Source of the DNA: an uncultured Eggerthellaceae bacterium
Lineage (GTDB): Bacteria; Actinomycetota; Coriobacteriia; Coriobacteriales; Eggerthellaceae
Assembly: GCA_910588945.1 (NCBI GenBank)
Contig: CAJUSF010000059.1
Span: 1 to 57,595, forward strand
DNA length: 57,595 nucleotides
Reading direction: 5' to 3'
Below, piece by piece: positions 45,647 through 55,165 of this stretch. The stretch's first letter is position 1. The number at the start of each line of letters is the position of its first letter. The notes below the pieces were generated by a model, which saw nothing but the letters and a program-made list of their open reading frames with translations, was not told the DNA's origin and searched no databases. Position numbers and translations under genes: made by a program.

Positions 45647-46723
45647 CTAGATTTCCTCGTTCGATATCGGATCTTCAGTGCTCAAAGTTGCATACATTAT
45701 CGCTTTGATGGAGTGAAGGCGGTTTTCAGCCTCTTGAAATACGACCGAAGATGTCGATTCGAAGACCTCATCGGTAACTTCAAGCTCGTCTATCCCGAAC
45801 TCCTTTGCGATCTTGGCTCCTATGGCTGTATCGGTGTTGTGAAACGACGGCAGACAATGCATGAATATTGAATCGGCTGCCGTCATCTCCATGATGTCTG
45901 ACGTGACCCTATAAGGACAAAGCTCGTCGATCCTCGCCTTCCAGAGGCTCTCGTCCTCTCCCATCGACAGCCATATGTCCGTATAGATGATATTCGCATC
46001 CGTTGCGGCTTCGCTGACGTCATCTGTGAGCGTGATTGTGCAGCCGTTTTGCTCTGCTATGGCGCGGCATGTTTCGACAAGCGATTCATCAGGCATCCGC
46101 TCGGACGGCCCGCATGCCACGTAATCGATCCCAAGCTTTGCGCTGACGACCATCAAAGAATTGGCCACATTGTTGCGCGCATCGCCGAAAAATGCCAGTT
46201 TAAGTCCGGCGAATCCTTCGGGGAAGCACTCTTGCACAGTGAGCATGTCTGCGATCATCTGCGTAGGATGAAACTCGTCGGTAAGTCCGTTAAAGACAGG
46301 GCATTCCGCATACTTTGCAAGCTCATCGACGATAGATTGCGCAAATCCACGGTATTCAATACCATCATACATGCTGCCTAGCACGCGTGCTGTGTCAGCG
46401 ACAGATTCCTTATTGCCAAGCTGCGAGGAGCCTGGGGCTAGATATGTGGAACCCATTCCTAGATCGGATGCTGCCACCTCAAACGCACAGCGTGTTCTTG
46501 TGGAGGTCTTCTCAAAGATGAGAACGATGTTCTTTCCCGTGAGATATCTATGAAGAACCCCATTTCGCTTGAGTGCTTTGAATTTGGCGGAAAGATCTAT
46601 GAGATATAGGATCTCATCTCTTGAGAAGTCGAGCAGCTTCAAAAAGCTTCTGCCGGTAAAGCTGGATGTCATATGCTCTGTCAGCCTTTCAGGTGTTATG
46701 TCGCTATGATCGGATATCGACAT
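45647..46723 (-). CDS. argF: Ornithine carbamoyltransferase
   Basis: A 358-residue enzyme. STRTR at 74-78 binds carbamoyl phosphate, HPTQ at 152-155, and HCLPSFH at 289-295 carries the catalytic Cys. It converts ornithine and carbamoyl phosphate to citrulline, or the reverse in the arginine deiminase pathway; sequence alone does not show which. Two starts are possible: 46723, and ATG at 46672 (MTSSFTGRSFLKLLDF) which fits usual lengths better and has AAAGG upstream. Transcribed together with argS. Confidence 0.95.
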   Translation of the reverse strand: MSISDHSDITPERLTEHMTSSFTGRSFLKLLDFSRDEILYLIDLSAKFKALKRNGVLHRYLTGKNIVLIFEKTSTRTRCAFEVAASDLGMGSTYLAPGSSQLGNKESVADTARVLGSMYDGIEYRGFAQSIVDELAKYAECPVFNGLTDEFHPTQMIADMLTVQECFPEGFAGLKLAFFGDARNNVANSLMVVSAKLGIDYVACGPSERMPDESLVETCRAIAEQNGCTITLTDDVSEAATDANIIYTDIWLSMGEDESLWKARIDELCPYRVTSDIMEMTAADSIFMHCLPSFHNTDTAIGAKIAKEFGIDELEVTDEVFESTSSVVFQEAENRLHSIKAIMYATLSTEDPISNEEI

Positions 46724-46799
46724 TATATGGCATGCATGTATCTATTGCATGTCGAGTCGGAATGCTTGCATCATGAGGCGAATGTTATAACAAGAACGG

Positions 46800-46875
46800 T
46801 GGCGCGCCCGGCAGGACTCGAACCTGCAACCGCCGGATTAGAAGTCCGATGCTCTATCCATTGAGCCACGGGCGC
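46800..46875 (-). tRNA. tRNA-Arg (anticodon TCT)
   Basis: Acceptor GCGCCCG/CGGGCGC, discriminator G, encoded CCA, anticodon loop CTTCTAA giving TCT. Lies directly upstream of argF, 76 bases away. Confidence 0.92.
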
Positions 46876-46964
46876 ACATTATAGACGGATTCATCGCAAT
46901 AGCGAGATATCACGAAAAGACATTATAGCTCAACAGGCAAAGCGAAGTGAGAAAAGTCGGTATA

Positions 46965-48089
46965 TCAAAGGAAGTCATATGGACATACCGGCGTTCCGTT
47001 CACTTCGACTTGGAAGTGAAGGTGTGGACCGGTAGACTTGCCAGTAGAGCCTACAGCGGCGATGTTCTGCCCGCGCTCTACTATATCTCCCACTGCGACA
47101 AAAGCGGTCGAGAGATGGAAGTACTTGGTAACAAGGCCATTGCCATGAGATATCGTCACGTAATTACCTGCGCCTCCGTTATAGCTTCCATTCGTTGACA
47201 CTCCTATAACGGTTCCAGCCTCGGCAGCATATACAGGAGCGCCCATGTTGGCAGCCATGTCTGTACCGAGATGGAATTTGTTGTCGAAGCTGCGGTATCC
47301 CCAACCGCTGGATTCCCAAGAATCCGGGCAAGGATTGGCGAAGTACCCGTTGCCAACATCCATGTTGCCGCCGGCTTTCAGGCTCTCGGCGTAAGCGGCG
47401 CTTGCGGCCTGTGCGGCTAATGCTGCACGTCTTGCAGCCTCTGCTTCGAGTTCGTATTGATCTTCCATGTCCGAGATCTCTTGGGTGATCTGCGCAGCCT
47501 CCTCAGCCAAAGATGACTTCTTCTGCGCGATAGAAAGTTGCTTTTCCTGCGCAATGCTCATCTCTTCTTCGGCTTGCTGCTTCTGGAATTCATACTCGGC
47601 TCTTGCAGAGTCAGCCTCGGCACGAAGGTCTTTCGTTTGCTGAACGAGTTCAGCTTCTTTATTGGTGACCCTTGAGAACATATCCCAGCCGTTCACGAAG
47701 TCGGTGAATGTGTTGGCTCCGAGAAGAACATCGATATAGGAAGTAACGCTGCTGCGTTTATACATATTATTCGCGGTATCTCCAAGTTCTTCTTGAAGAT
47801 CGGCGATCTTTGCTTCGGCCTCGTCCATGCGCGCCTGCGCTTCTTTCATGGCTTGGTTGGCAGCATTGTAGGCGCTTACGGCTGCCTCATATTCCTTGCT
47901 GGCAGCATTAAGTTCAGTTTGAAGCGCGTCGATGTTAGACTTGATCTGCTCAGCTTGCTCCTTAGCAGCGTCTATCTCCTCGACTTCGATGGCTTGGGCA
48001 GCACCAGGCATAAAGATGCTCAACGCGAGCGCAGTCGATGCGCATGTCGCGATGAGTTTGTTTTTTATATTGATGTCAGATAGCTCCAT
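46965..48089 (-). CDS. Secreted M23 peptidase with coiled coil
   Basis: A 374-residue protein from ATG 48089; upstream ATGs at 48137 and a GTG at 48149 give 16-20 more residues, none with a clear Shine-Dalgarno. A signal peptide (KNKLIATCASTALALSIFMP, GAAQA) is followed by a long coiled coil to about residue 235 and a C-terminal M23 domain with HLGTD and HLHFQ zinc and catalytic motifs. This is the EnvC/CwlO-like layout of cell-wall hydrolases that cut peptide crosslinks at division. Ala/Gln-rich linker lies between. Confidence 0.92.
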   Translation of the reverse strand: MELSDINIKNKLIATCASTALALSIFMPGAAQAIEVEEIDAAKEQAEQIKSNIDALQTELNAASKEYEAAVSAYNAANQAMKEAQARMDEAEAKIADLQEELGDTANNMYKRSSVTSYIDVLLGANTFTDFVNGWDMFSRVTNKEAELVQQTKDLRAEADSARAEYEFQKQQAEEEMSIAQEKQLSIAQKKSSLAEEAAQITQEISDMEDQYELEAEAARRAALAAQAASAAYAESLKAGGNMDVGNGYFANPCPDSWESSGWGYRSFDNKFHLGTDMAANMGAPVYAAEAGTVIGVSTNGSYNGGAGNYVTISHGNGLVTKYFHLSTAFVAVGDIVERGQNIAAVGSTGKSTGPHLHFQVEVNGTPVCPYDFL

Positions 48090-48209
48090 TTGGATATTCG
48101 GTTGCTTTCTAACGATTCGGTAACGGGTAGTATGCATGATAACAACCAAATATGAAGAGTTTTTGAAGATGAAGCCATATTTCGGATCATTTTTTCAACT
48201 AGGCAAAGG

Positions 48210-48501
48210 TTTATGCCGTCTCACGGGTTCGATTCCATGAATCAGTATACGAGCGAGATATTATTCGAGTTGAAACATGTTGAGAAATGGAGCGGATGAC
48301 GGGAATCGACGAATCACTTCGCTTTGCCTTTGACAAAGCTTGTGCTTCAACTCCTCGCGCAAACGCTTCGCTGCGCTCGGATCATAAATGCCCACTGGGC
48401 ATTTATGCCGTCTCACGGGTTCGATTCCATGAACCAATATACGAGCGAAATGTTATTCGAGCTAAAACATATTGAGAAATGGAGCGGATGACGGGAATCG
48501 A
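48210..48501. repeat. 100-bp direct repeat carrying the tRNA-Gly 3' end
   Basis: 48210-48309 and 48402-48501 are 93% identical without gaps, offset 192 bp; all seven differences are transitions. The right copy ends inside tRNA-Gly (3' 22 bases). Between them lies an unrelated 92 bp that ends in a perfect ATAAATGCCCA hairpin (48384-48406). The rest of 48090-48209 holds no gene. Confidence 0.8.
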
Positions 48502-48553
48502 ACCCGCGTCAAGAGCTTGGAAGGCTCTGGTTCTACCATTGAACTACATCCGC
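48480..48553 (-). tRNA. tRNA-Gly (anticodon TCC)
   Basis: Acceptor GCGGATG/CATCCGC, encoded CCA, anticodon loop CTTCCAA giving TCC. Its 3' end is copied in a fragment at about 48288-48309. Confidence 0.93.
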
Positions 48554-48595
48554 ATGCTAAAGCCGGAATGATGAATGCCGGCTGATAAATCAAGC

Positions 48596-48672
48596 TGGTC
48601 GGGATGACAGGATTCGAACCTGCGACATCTTGCTCCCAAAGCAAGCGCGCTACCAGACTGCGCCACATCCCG
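48596..48672 (-). tRNA. tRNA-Pro (anticodon TGG)
   Basis: Acceptor CGGGATG/CATCCCG, discriminator A, encoded CCA, anticodon arm CTTGC-TTTGGGA-GCAAG giving TGG. Follows rdgB by 31 bases. Confidence 0.93.
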
Positions 48673-48703
48673 AACAACGCCTAGATATTCTAGCACATAA
48701 ATC

Positions 48704-49312
48704 TCAGCGGTCTAGTAAAAGTCTTGATTTGATGGCACTTAGCGCACGAGCTCGATGGGATATTCGATTCTTCTCCTCGGCAGACACCTCGGAAAACGAT
48801 AGCTTACCCTCGTATTCATCGGGATAGAAGAGCGGATCGTATCCGAAACCGCCCTCCCCTTGCTCTTTGAATCCGATGACGCCTTCCACCTTGCCCTCGC
48901 AGATCATCTCATCGCCTGATTCATCTATAAGACACATCGTGCAGACGAATCTAGCTCGCCTGTCTTTAAGTTCAACATCGTTGAGATTTCGCAGCAAAAG
49001 CTCGTTGTTTTGCGCATCGGTAGCATCTTTACCTGCATACCTTGACGAGTAAACACCGGGCTCTCCATCAAGCGCATCGACGATGAGCCCAGAATCATCA
49101 GCGATCACTGCCACGCCGCCACTCTTTTCAAAAGCGGCTCTAGCCTTTATACGTGCGTTGCCTTCGAAGCTATCCGCATCTTCTACAGGATCCGAATCTA
49201 TCCCCGCTTCGCGAAGCGTCACGAACTCATGATCGAGTCCTTTCATCATCTGCGAGATCTCTTCGACCTTATGCGCATTGTTTGAGGCGATGATTATCCT
49301 TCTCATATTCAT
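48704..49312 (-). CDS. rdgB: XTP/dITP diphosphatase
   Basis: A 202-residue Ham1-type enzyme. Signatures are IIASNNAHKVEEISQMM, SFEGNARIKARAAFEKSGG, VIADDSGLIVDALDGEPGVY, and GGFGYDPLFYPDE. It hydrolyses ITP, XTP and dITP so they are not built into nucleic acid. The start overlaps the murI stop by 4 bases (ATGA), as in many bacteria in which rdgB follows murI. Confidence 0.96.
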   Translation of the reverse strand: MNMRRIIIASNNAHKVEEISQMMKGLDHEFVTLREAGIDSDPVEDADSFEGNARIKARAAFEKSGGVAVIADDSGLIVDALDGEPGVYSSRYAGKDATDAQNNELLLRNLNDVELKDRRARFVCTMCLIDESGDEMICEGKVEGVIGFKEQGEGGFGYDPLFYPDEYEGKLSFSEVSAEEKNRISHRARALSAIKSRLLLDR

Positions 49313-50214
49313 CCTTTGTATTCAGGCAAATCCAAGTGCTCTACCTCTATATCTTCATTTCCTAAAACGAGTGCTCCGAATTCAGCGAACTCATCGGTGG
49401 CGTTAGAGGTGGTGAAGAAGCGATGTGAAGTTGCCGATGAGCCTGATGCGAGCGCACCTCTTCTCTCGAGAATGGATGCAACATCGCGTGCTGTTTCTTC
49501 GGCGGAAGAGACAAGATGTATTGACTCGCCTAAAACCTCTGAGATCAAAGGCTCGATTATCGGAAAATGCGTGCATCCGAGTACCAATGTATCGATATCG
49601 GCATCAATAAGCGGGACCAAGTAGTCATTGGCAATACGAAGATATTCCTCCCAGTCATCGCCGAAAGTATCCGCGCAGATATTTCTGTCATTAACACGAC
49701 GCGTGTTGTTCTCATGCTTCAGTCCCAGCTCGGCGATCTCGACAAATGCCGGGGTTGCTTTGGAATGAATCTCGATGCCCGCATCCAGATTTACGATAGC
49801 ATCACGATAAGCATTCGACTTGATGGTTCCTTCAGTTGCGATAACCCCCACACGGCGTGTGTGTGTCATATGTACTGCCGCTCTGGAGCCCGCTTCGATT
49901 ACACCGACTATGGGAATATCGAAGGCCATTTGTGCAGCCTTGAGTCCCGCAGCTGTTGCGGTATTGCAGGCTATGACTATGAGCTTGCAGCCAAGGCTGA
50001 CAAGATGCGAGCAGATCTGCAACGTGAAGCGTTTGACCTCATCCAGATCACGAGGTCCGTATGGACAGCGCGCGGAGTCACCGATAAAAACAGTGCTTTC
50101 CTGAGGAAGCCTAAATGCGATCTCCTTCAAAACGGTAAGACCGCCGTAACCCGAATCGAAAATGCCTATAGAAGCATCATCGTGGGTCTTATCTGTAGTT
50201 CGACATCGTCTCAA
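49309..50214 (-). CDS. murI: Glutamate racemase
   Basis: A 301-residue enzyme with a TTG start at 50214 after GAGG. Residues 16-25 (IGIFDSGYGG) and the two catalytic cysteines, Cys83 in ACNTATAAG and the Cys of GCTHFP, are present. It supplies D-glutamate for peptidoglycan. Upstream and downstream genes are both cell wall or nucleotide hygiene enzymes in the same direction. Confidence 0.96.
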   Translation of the reverse strand: MRRCRTTDKTHDDASIGIFDSGYGGLTVLKEIAFRLPQESTVFIGDSARCPYGPRDLDEVKRFTLQICSHLVSLGCKLIVIACNTATAAGLKAAQMAFDIPIVGVIEAGSRAAVHMTHTRRVGVIATEGTIKSNAYRDAIVNLDAGIEIHSKATPAFVEIAELGLKHENNTRRVNDRNICADTFGDDWEEYLRIANDYLVPLIDADIDTLVLGCTHFPIIEPLISEVLGESIHLVSSAEETARDVASILERRGALASGSSATSHRFFTTSNATDEFAEFGALVLGNEDIEVEHLDLPEYKG

Positions 50215-50264
50215 GTCGCCTCATTGAACCTTGTTATCGATCTTGTATACGTAACAATGATAGC

Positions 50265-52280
50265 TTAATAATGGACGACGACTACATCGCCTTTTTGGAT
50301 GACAGAGTAAAGTTCACTGGCTTTGCCTGAAGGAAGATTAACGCATCCATGTGAGCCGAAGCCTTGTGTGTATCTCGATCCGCCGAATGCCGATTGCCAA
50401 GGAGCATCATGTAATCCTACCGAGTTGCCCTTAAATGGCATCCAATATTTGACTTTGGATTCCCATTCATATTCGCCATCTTTCATAGGACCACGAAGTG
50501 TAATATTCATTGCCTTTTGATTGAGAACATAGACACCCGTGGGGGTGTCAGTTTTGCCTTTAGCGCCACTCACGATGGGACTTTCCCAAATTACGACTCC
50601 ACTTGCATCATATAGACGAGCGTATTGTTCTGCGATATCAATGTCTACATAACGAGCTCCCCAATCCCTTCCGGATGCCATATCAAATCCGGTTCCACTT
50701 TGCGACACAGGAATCTCGATCACAGAGCTTTCACGGGCGGCAAGCGCCTCGTTTACAAGGTTAAGAAGGTTATCTGTATCAACTTTCCATCCGTACGTTC
50801 CGCCACTAACGTTGACGACCTTGCCATCGTGACGAGTGAACGTTCTGGCTTTTCCAACGGTGTTGAAGCTCTTCGAGATCTCATCAGACCAAGCGCTCAT
50901 CGCCTCAGGATCGAATCCGACGGTGAAGTCCTCGCCTATCCTCACCCACGGTCCAATGATCGAAGCATCGATCGTGTATACACTCATGCCATTGAGGTTG
51001 AGCTGCGGATTAACAGCGAGCACAGAGATCGCATCATCAAGTGCTTTGAGCAATCGCGCATCGTCTTTAAGCACTGTAGGCTCTAAAAGCGACTCATCGC
51101 CGAGCACTATCGACTTTTCAAGATCGAACACGCCCTCCGTAGTTTTATCGATCACTTTAGTGGCATCGAGGATGCTGCCGGGCACTTCAGGGACTATCTC
51201 AAAACTTGCTGTGTCAGGTACAAATTGTATGTAGGCATTCGTCGGATGAGCGGCTGAAGCATTGATGGTGTCCACTTCAGCAGTAAGCACATCCGCCAAA
51301 AGATCTATTGTGATCGCATCTTTGAGGTAGTGCGAATTATCGTGGCTCAAAAAGACCTCATATGGCCATGCCCAAGGATTCTGGCTGCGAAGGGCGTTCT
51401 CGGTGACTTTCGCAGAATCAAGCGACATACCGGCATCTTCAGAGCTGAATTCAGCGTTTAGGCCTTGGCCTTTGACCGTAAAAGAGTAATTCTCTATGAG
51501 AGAGTCGAGCTCTTGTTGGATAGGAACCGGTGTTTTTATCGATGTGTCGATAGTGCCGATGTTGCTGTTCGGATACATGAAGAAATTGAAGAACAGAACA
51601 CCGATGAGATAGATAGCAGCTACAGCGCCGAATACAGACCCCGCTGCAATCGCAATCTTTTTCTTGGCCTTCGGATGCTTCTCAAAGAAACGTTCTTCTT
51701 TGATATCGAAGGTCTTGGCGGCCTTAGCATCATCGTTGCTGTTATCTGTTTGCGATTCGTCGCTGTCAGGACTAGTCGAATCCTCATCGGAGGCGTTACC
51801 CGTGTCATTCTCGATCCGGTCTGCGTTATCTTTCGTAGACTCCTTATCTGATCCAGAATCATCAGAGTCTTTATCTGCCTTAGTATCGCCTGTGGCTCTA
51901 GATTTATCTTCTTTATCGCCAGAGGCGTGTTTGCCGGAGTTTTCCTTAGAAGATGAGCCATCCTCGGTGGTGTTATCCTTCTTGTTTGAGGGCGCCTCGT
52001 CAGTAGATCTGGTGTGCTTGCCCTTCTTTGAAGATTTGGAGTTGTTCTCCGTTTTATCTTTATCATCACCTAGCTTAGCGACAACATCGGTTCGCACTGA
52101 GGATGAATTGCTCAAAACAGGGATCTCGTGCTCTTTTGGCAGTTCGATATCATCAGGTATCTCGATATCGTCTTTTTCGATAGAGGATTTGTGTATCTTT
52201 CCGCTATCGAACTTGTGCATGCGCGTATCGATATGAGACCCGAAGGGCTTTTTCGAAGTATGCTTGCCTTTATTGGTCAT
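50265..52280 (-). CDS. L,D-transpeptidase (YkuD) with charged cytoplasmic tail
   Basis: A 671-residue protein. Residues 1-205 are a Lys/Asp/Ser-rich disordered cytoplasmic region, 209-236 a membrane helix, 240-500 peptidoglycan-binding-4 type repeats (GTIDTSIKTPVPIQQELDSL), and 530-671 the YkuD domain with SHGCVNLP (Cys646, His644). It forms 3-3 crosslinks in peptidoglycan. The long disordered tail is at the start, an unusual addition. Fourth member of the rdgB-murI direction group but separated by 51 bases. Confidence 0.93.
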   Translation of the reverse strand: MTNKGKHTSKKPFGSHIDTRMHKFDSGKIHKSSIEKDDIEIPDDIELPKEHEIPVLSNSSSVRTDVVAKLGDDKDKTENNSKSSKKGKHTRSTDEAPSNKKDNTTEDGSSSKENSGKHASGDKEDKSRATGDTKADKDSDDSGSDKESTKDNADRIENDTGNASDEDSTSPDSDESQTDNSNDDAKAAKTFDIKEERFFEKHPKAKKKIAIAAGSVFGAVAAIYLIGVLFFNFFMYPNSNIGTIDTSIKTPVPIQQELDSLIENYSFTVKGQGLNAEFSSEDAGMSLDSAKVTENALRSQNPWAWPYEVFLSHDNSHYLKDAITIDLLADVLTAEVDTINASAAHPTNAYIQFVPDTASFEIVPEVPGSILDATKVIDKTTEGVFDLEKSIVLGDESLLEPTVLKDDARLLKALDDAISVLAVNPQLNLNGMSVYTIDASIIGPWVRIGEDFTVGFDPEAMSAWSDEISKSFNTVGKARTFTRHDGKVVNVSGGTYGWKVDTDNLLNLVNEALAARESSVIEIPVSQSGTGFDMASGRDWGARYVDIDIAEQYARLYDASGVVIWESPIVSGAKGKTDTPTGVYVLNQKAMNITLRGPMKDGEYEWESKVKYWMPFKGNSVGLHDAPWQSAFGGSRYTQGFGSHGCVNLPSGKASELYSVIQKGDVVVVHY

Positions 52281-52442
52281 GCACGTTGCCTCTGTATCTC
52301 AATACTTGAACGAGTTAAATCATAGCCGCAGTAATTTTACAAAACTCATAGAATTTTGGAAGAGACAAACAAGCTAAATGAGCCGAATGCACGATATTTA
52401 TACAATCTTGCGGAAAAATCAGCATCTGATATGTGGTTACAG

Positions 52443-53741
52443 CTATTTATAATCGGAAGGATTCTTTGACGAAGAGCCTGTCCCCTTGCCTCGAGTCTTG
52501 AATTCACTGCCCATCACAACAGCGCTCTCCCCGAACTTATCCTTCAGAATATCGGTGGCATCGAGCAGTTGTCTGCGCTTGCCTTTGTCTTCGATGAGTG
52601 GTTTGCGTGCGTCTTCTTTTCTCTCTTCTAGCGATTCGATGTCGAACAGAGCAGCTTGCGGATCGTCCGATGCGGTAAAACCGCTCAAACCAACACCGAG
52701 AAGCCTGAGCTTGATGCCCGGTCGCCATACCTTTTCCAAGAGATCGAGCGCATGCGGGAGCATAGCGATATCATCATCGGTGCTCTCAGCTAACTGCGTC
52801 TGCGCGGTATGCATGGTCCTATCATCGAATCGCACTTTCAAATGAAGCGTTTTTCCTTTGATGCCTTTATTTCGAAGTCTGCGTCCGATCTTGGTAAGAA
52901 GGGATACCAAAGCGGCTTGAACATCATCTTGCCGCGTAAGATCATTTGCGAAGGTCATCTCATGGGATATGGATTTAACATCGTCATGCGTATCGATCGT
53001 AGAGGTGTCTCGTCCAAGCGCGCGGGCCCTCATCATCTCCGCATTCTTGCCGAAAGCTCTCTCAAGGTCTGCACTTTGCGCTCTTGCGAGCTCTCCAAGT
53101 GTGAATATCCTTTTCTTTAGCAACTGTTGTTCTGCAACGGGTCCAACGCCGGAGAGCTTTCTTATCGGGAGATCTTCCAGAAAATCGCTTTCACGACCTG
53201 GATAGACTATTGTGAGACCACGCGGTTTGTCCATATCAGATGCGATCTTTGCTACCGATTTTGATACGCCGAGTCCGATCGAGCATGTCACCCCAAGGGC
53301 TCCAACTCTCTCTTGAATGCGCATAGCAACACTGACAGGGTGTTCTTTATTCGATCTGGTTGGAGTTATGTCTGCGAAGGCCTCATCAATCGAGACTTGC
53401 TGCACATGCGGAGTCTCATCTCGAATGATCTGCATGATGGCGCGCGACATCTCGCGATATCTAGAGAAATTTCCATTCGTCCATATTGCATCCGGGCAAA
53501 GCTGCTTTGCTCGTGATGAGGGCATGGCGCTACGAACGCCGTACTTGCGCGCCTCGTAAGAGCATGTCGATACTACGCCATGCTTATCGGGGTCTCCACC
53601 GACGATCACAGGTTTGCCTCGCCAGTCCGGATGATCGAGTTGCTCAACAGAAGCGAAGAAGGCATCGAGATCGACAAGCAGGATTGCGGGTCCTATCCAT
53701 GGTTGAAAAGCGCGAGGATATGTTTCACTTTGATCGCTCAT
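52443..53741 (-). CDS. dinB: DNA polymerase IV
   Basis: A 432-residue Y-family polymerase from ATG 53741; an upstream start at 53825 gives 28 further residues of unusual sequence. The active site motifs LLVDLDAFFASVEQ and VSIDEAFAD, with GGDPDKHGVVSTCSYEARKY and the helix-hairpin-helix GVGPVAEQQLLKKRI, are clear. It copies damaged DNA with low fidelity. The C-terminal 60 residues lack a clear beta-clamp motif by eye. Confidence 0.94.
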   Translation of the reverse strand: MSDQSETYPRAFQPWIGPAILLVDLDAFFASVEQLDHPDWRGKPVIVGGDPDKHGVVSTCSYEARKYGVRSAMPSSRAKQLCPDAIWTNGNFSRYREMSRAIMQIIRDETPHVQQVSIDEAFADITPTRSNKEHPVSVAMRIQERVGALGVTCSIGLGVSKSVAKIASDMDKPRGLTIVYPGRESDFLEDLPIRKLSGVGPVAEQQLLKKRIFTLGELARAQSADLERAFGKNAEMMRARALGRDTSTIDTHDDVKSISHEMTFANDLTRQDDVQAALVSLLTKIGRRLRNKGIKGKTLHLKVRFDDRTMHTAQTQLAESTDDDIAMLPHALDLLEKVWRPGIKLRLLGVGLSGFTASDDPQAALFDIESLEERKEDARKPLIEDKGKRRQLLDATDILKDKFGESAVVMGSEFKTRGKGTGSSSKNPSDYK

Positions 53742-54218
53742 TATGGAAACATCATAACATGAGCAACGAACAAATGTATGCTTATCAATAATAAGATCAT
53801 GTGCTCTCATATACGCCGATCCCAAAGGGTCAGCCTTGATGTCATCGCCTGTTCACGAATGAAACGTTACCTTGTAGGGGCAGGATGAAATCCTGCCCCA
53901 TGTTGCTTGCTTTGTGTTACGGATAATCAAAGCCCGTAGCATCCCTTTTCGATTTGCTCTGAACACTAACGATTAAATAGCTTCCGTAAGGAAACATATA
54001 TATAAATGCATGAAGGAGTTGACCGCTGACGCGAAGCGTCGAGGGTAAACGTCAAATACGAAAAGGGATGTAAGGGTTTTGATGTCATCGCCTATTTGCC
54101 GATGGAAATGATTGCCGAGATACTTAGTCGCTCAAACAGTCCTCGGCTTACGCCTGATATGCATGAACATCCGCCAGCCCCCCTGTTTATCTATTCAGCA
54201 ATGTTATATCGCTTGACG
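53742..54218. repeat. Intergenic repeats between dinB and TetR
   Basis: No gene. A 26-base sequence at 53926-53951 (ATCAAAGCCCGTAGCATCCC, then TTTTCG) recurs in inverted form at 54059-54083 with three differences. Direct copies of TTGATGTCATCGCCT flank it at 53836-53850 and 54079-54093. A perfect GGGGCAGGAT/ATCCTGCCCC hairpin (53877-53899) serves as a possible terminator. Confidence 0.6.
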
Positions 54219-54962
54219 CTACTCCCATATTGAGCGGTCTTCAGGGGGAAGTTTGGCTGTATCGGCTTTGTGAAGGTATCTCTTTGCATAAGAGAAATAA
54301 TCGAAGTACCTATTATCAATTGGTAGTCGCTCGAAGATCTCAGTGGCATTTTCTATTAATTTGCTTATCTGAAATTCATTGAATCCTATCATTTTGCAAA
54401 ATACCGTTATGACATGTGATGCATACCCTACGTAGTCGAGAGAAACAAGATCTGTGTTGGATATCACAAGTATCTCATGAGTCATTCCTATTTGAGTCGA
54501 TGCCATCAACGAGAGCTTATCTTCACTGATCTCAACGTCATGCTCATCGATGACAACCTTATATAGATACTTTATGTAGTCGAAATAATTTGTGACTATG
54601 CTAGAGTCGGCTCCGGTTTCTATTAAAAACCTACGTAGTCTGTCATTTTCGAGATTTCTCTTCCACATATTGAGAATCTCTAGGGCCATAAGCATGGTTT
54701 TGCTGTATGCATCTCCGACCATCGACTCGATATAGATCTTGTTTTGTCGGCTGTATTCCCCTTGAATAACCGATGCAAGTTCTATTTTCGATCCAAAATG
54801 GTAGGAAATCGTGCTCGCAGGACAATCCAATATCTTTGAAATATCAGTGAACGTCGTGTCCTTATAGCCTTTCTCATAGAAAAGCTCTTTGCTCACTTTT
54901 AAGATCGTTTGCTTTTTCTTTTCGCCTGTCTTTTTTTCTACCAATGGATTCTCCTTTGGCAT
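54219..54962 (-). CDS. TetR/AcrR-family regulator
   Basis: A 247-residue protein. Residues 18-65 form the TetR helix-turn-helix: QTILKVSKELFYEKGYKDTT, FTDISKILDCPASTISYHFG. The long, divergent C-terminal half is a ligand domain. It is divergent from a nitrilase-MFS operon whose promoter has a large palindrome, suggesting it represses that operon until an inducer binds. Confidence 0.9.
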   Translation of the reverse strand: MPKENPLVEKKTGEKKKQTILKVSKELFYEKGYKDTTFTDISKILDCPASTISYHFGSKIELASVIQGEYSRQNKIYIESMVGDAYSKTMLMALEILNMWKRNLENDRLRRFLIETGADSSIVTNYFDYIKYLYKVVIDEHDVEISEDKLSLMASTQIGMTHEILVISNTDLVSLDYVGYASHVITVFCKMIGFNEFQISKLIENATEIFERLPIDNRYFDYFSYAKRYLHKADTAKLPPEDRSIWE

Positions 54963-55055
54963 GTATTCGAAACATTGTGCATACGCATCGAATAAACATG
55001 CATTGTGTCTAAGGAATTTTACCAGACAAATTCACTGCGTTTTATTAGTCAAAAA

Positions 55056-55069
55056 TTGAACACATTCAA
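55056..55069. promoter_or_regulatory. Second, shorter TetR-type palindrome
   Basis: TTGAA-CACA-TTCAA, similar in form to the half sites of the 48-bp palindrome downstream. It is closer to the TetR gene and may mediate autoregulation. Confidence 0.45.
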
Positions 55070-55077
55070 AAAAGTTA

Positions 55078-55106
55078 TTGCAGTCGGATTAGCATCGTGC
55101 TAAATT
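55078..55106 (+). promoter_or_regulatory. Promoter of the nitrilase-MFS operon
   Basis: TTGCAG (55078-55083), 17-base spacer, TAAATT (55101-55106). The 48-bp operator begins at 55105 and thus covers the end of the -10 and the start site. Confidence 0.6.
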
Positions 55107-55152
55107 GAATATATTCTAATTTTGAATATATTCAAAATTAGAATATATTCAA
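55105..55152. promoter_or_regulatory. Perfect 48-bp palindromic operator
   Basis: Three GAATATATTC blocks, each palindromic and separated by 7-base A/T spacers, form a perfect 48-bp palindrome. Block centres are 17 bp apart. It ends 13 bases before the nitrilase ATG, so a bound TetR-type dimer array would block transcription start and translation entry. Confidence 0.85.
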
Positions 55153-55165
55153 TAGGAAAGGAGAA

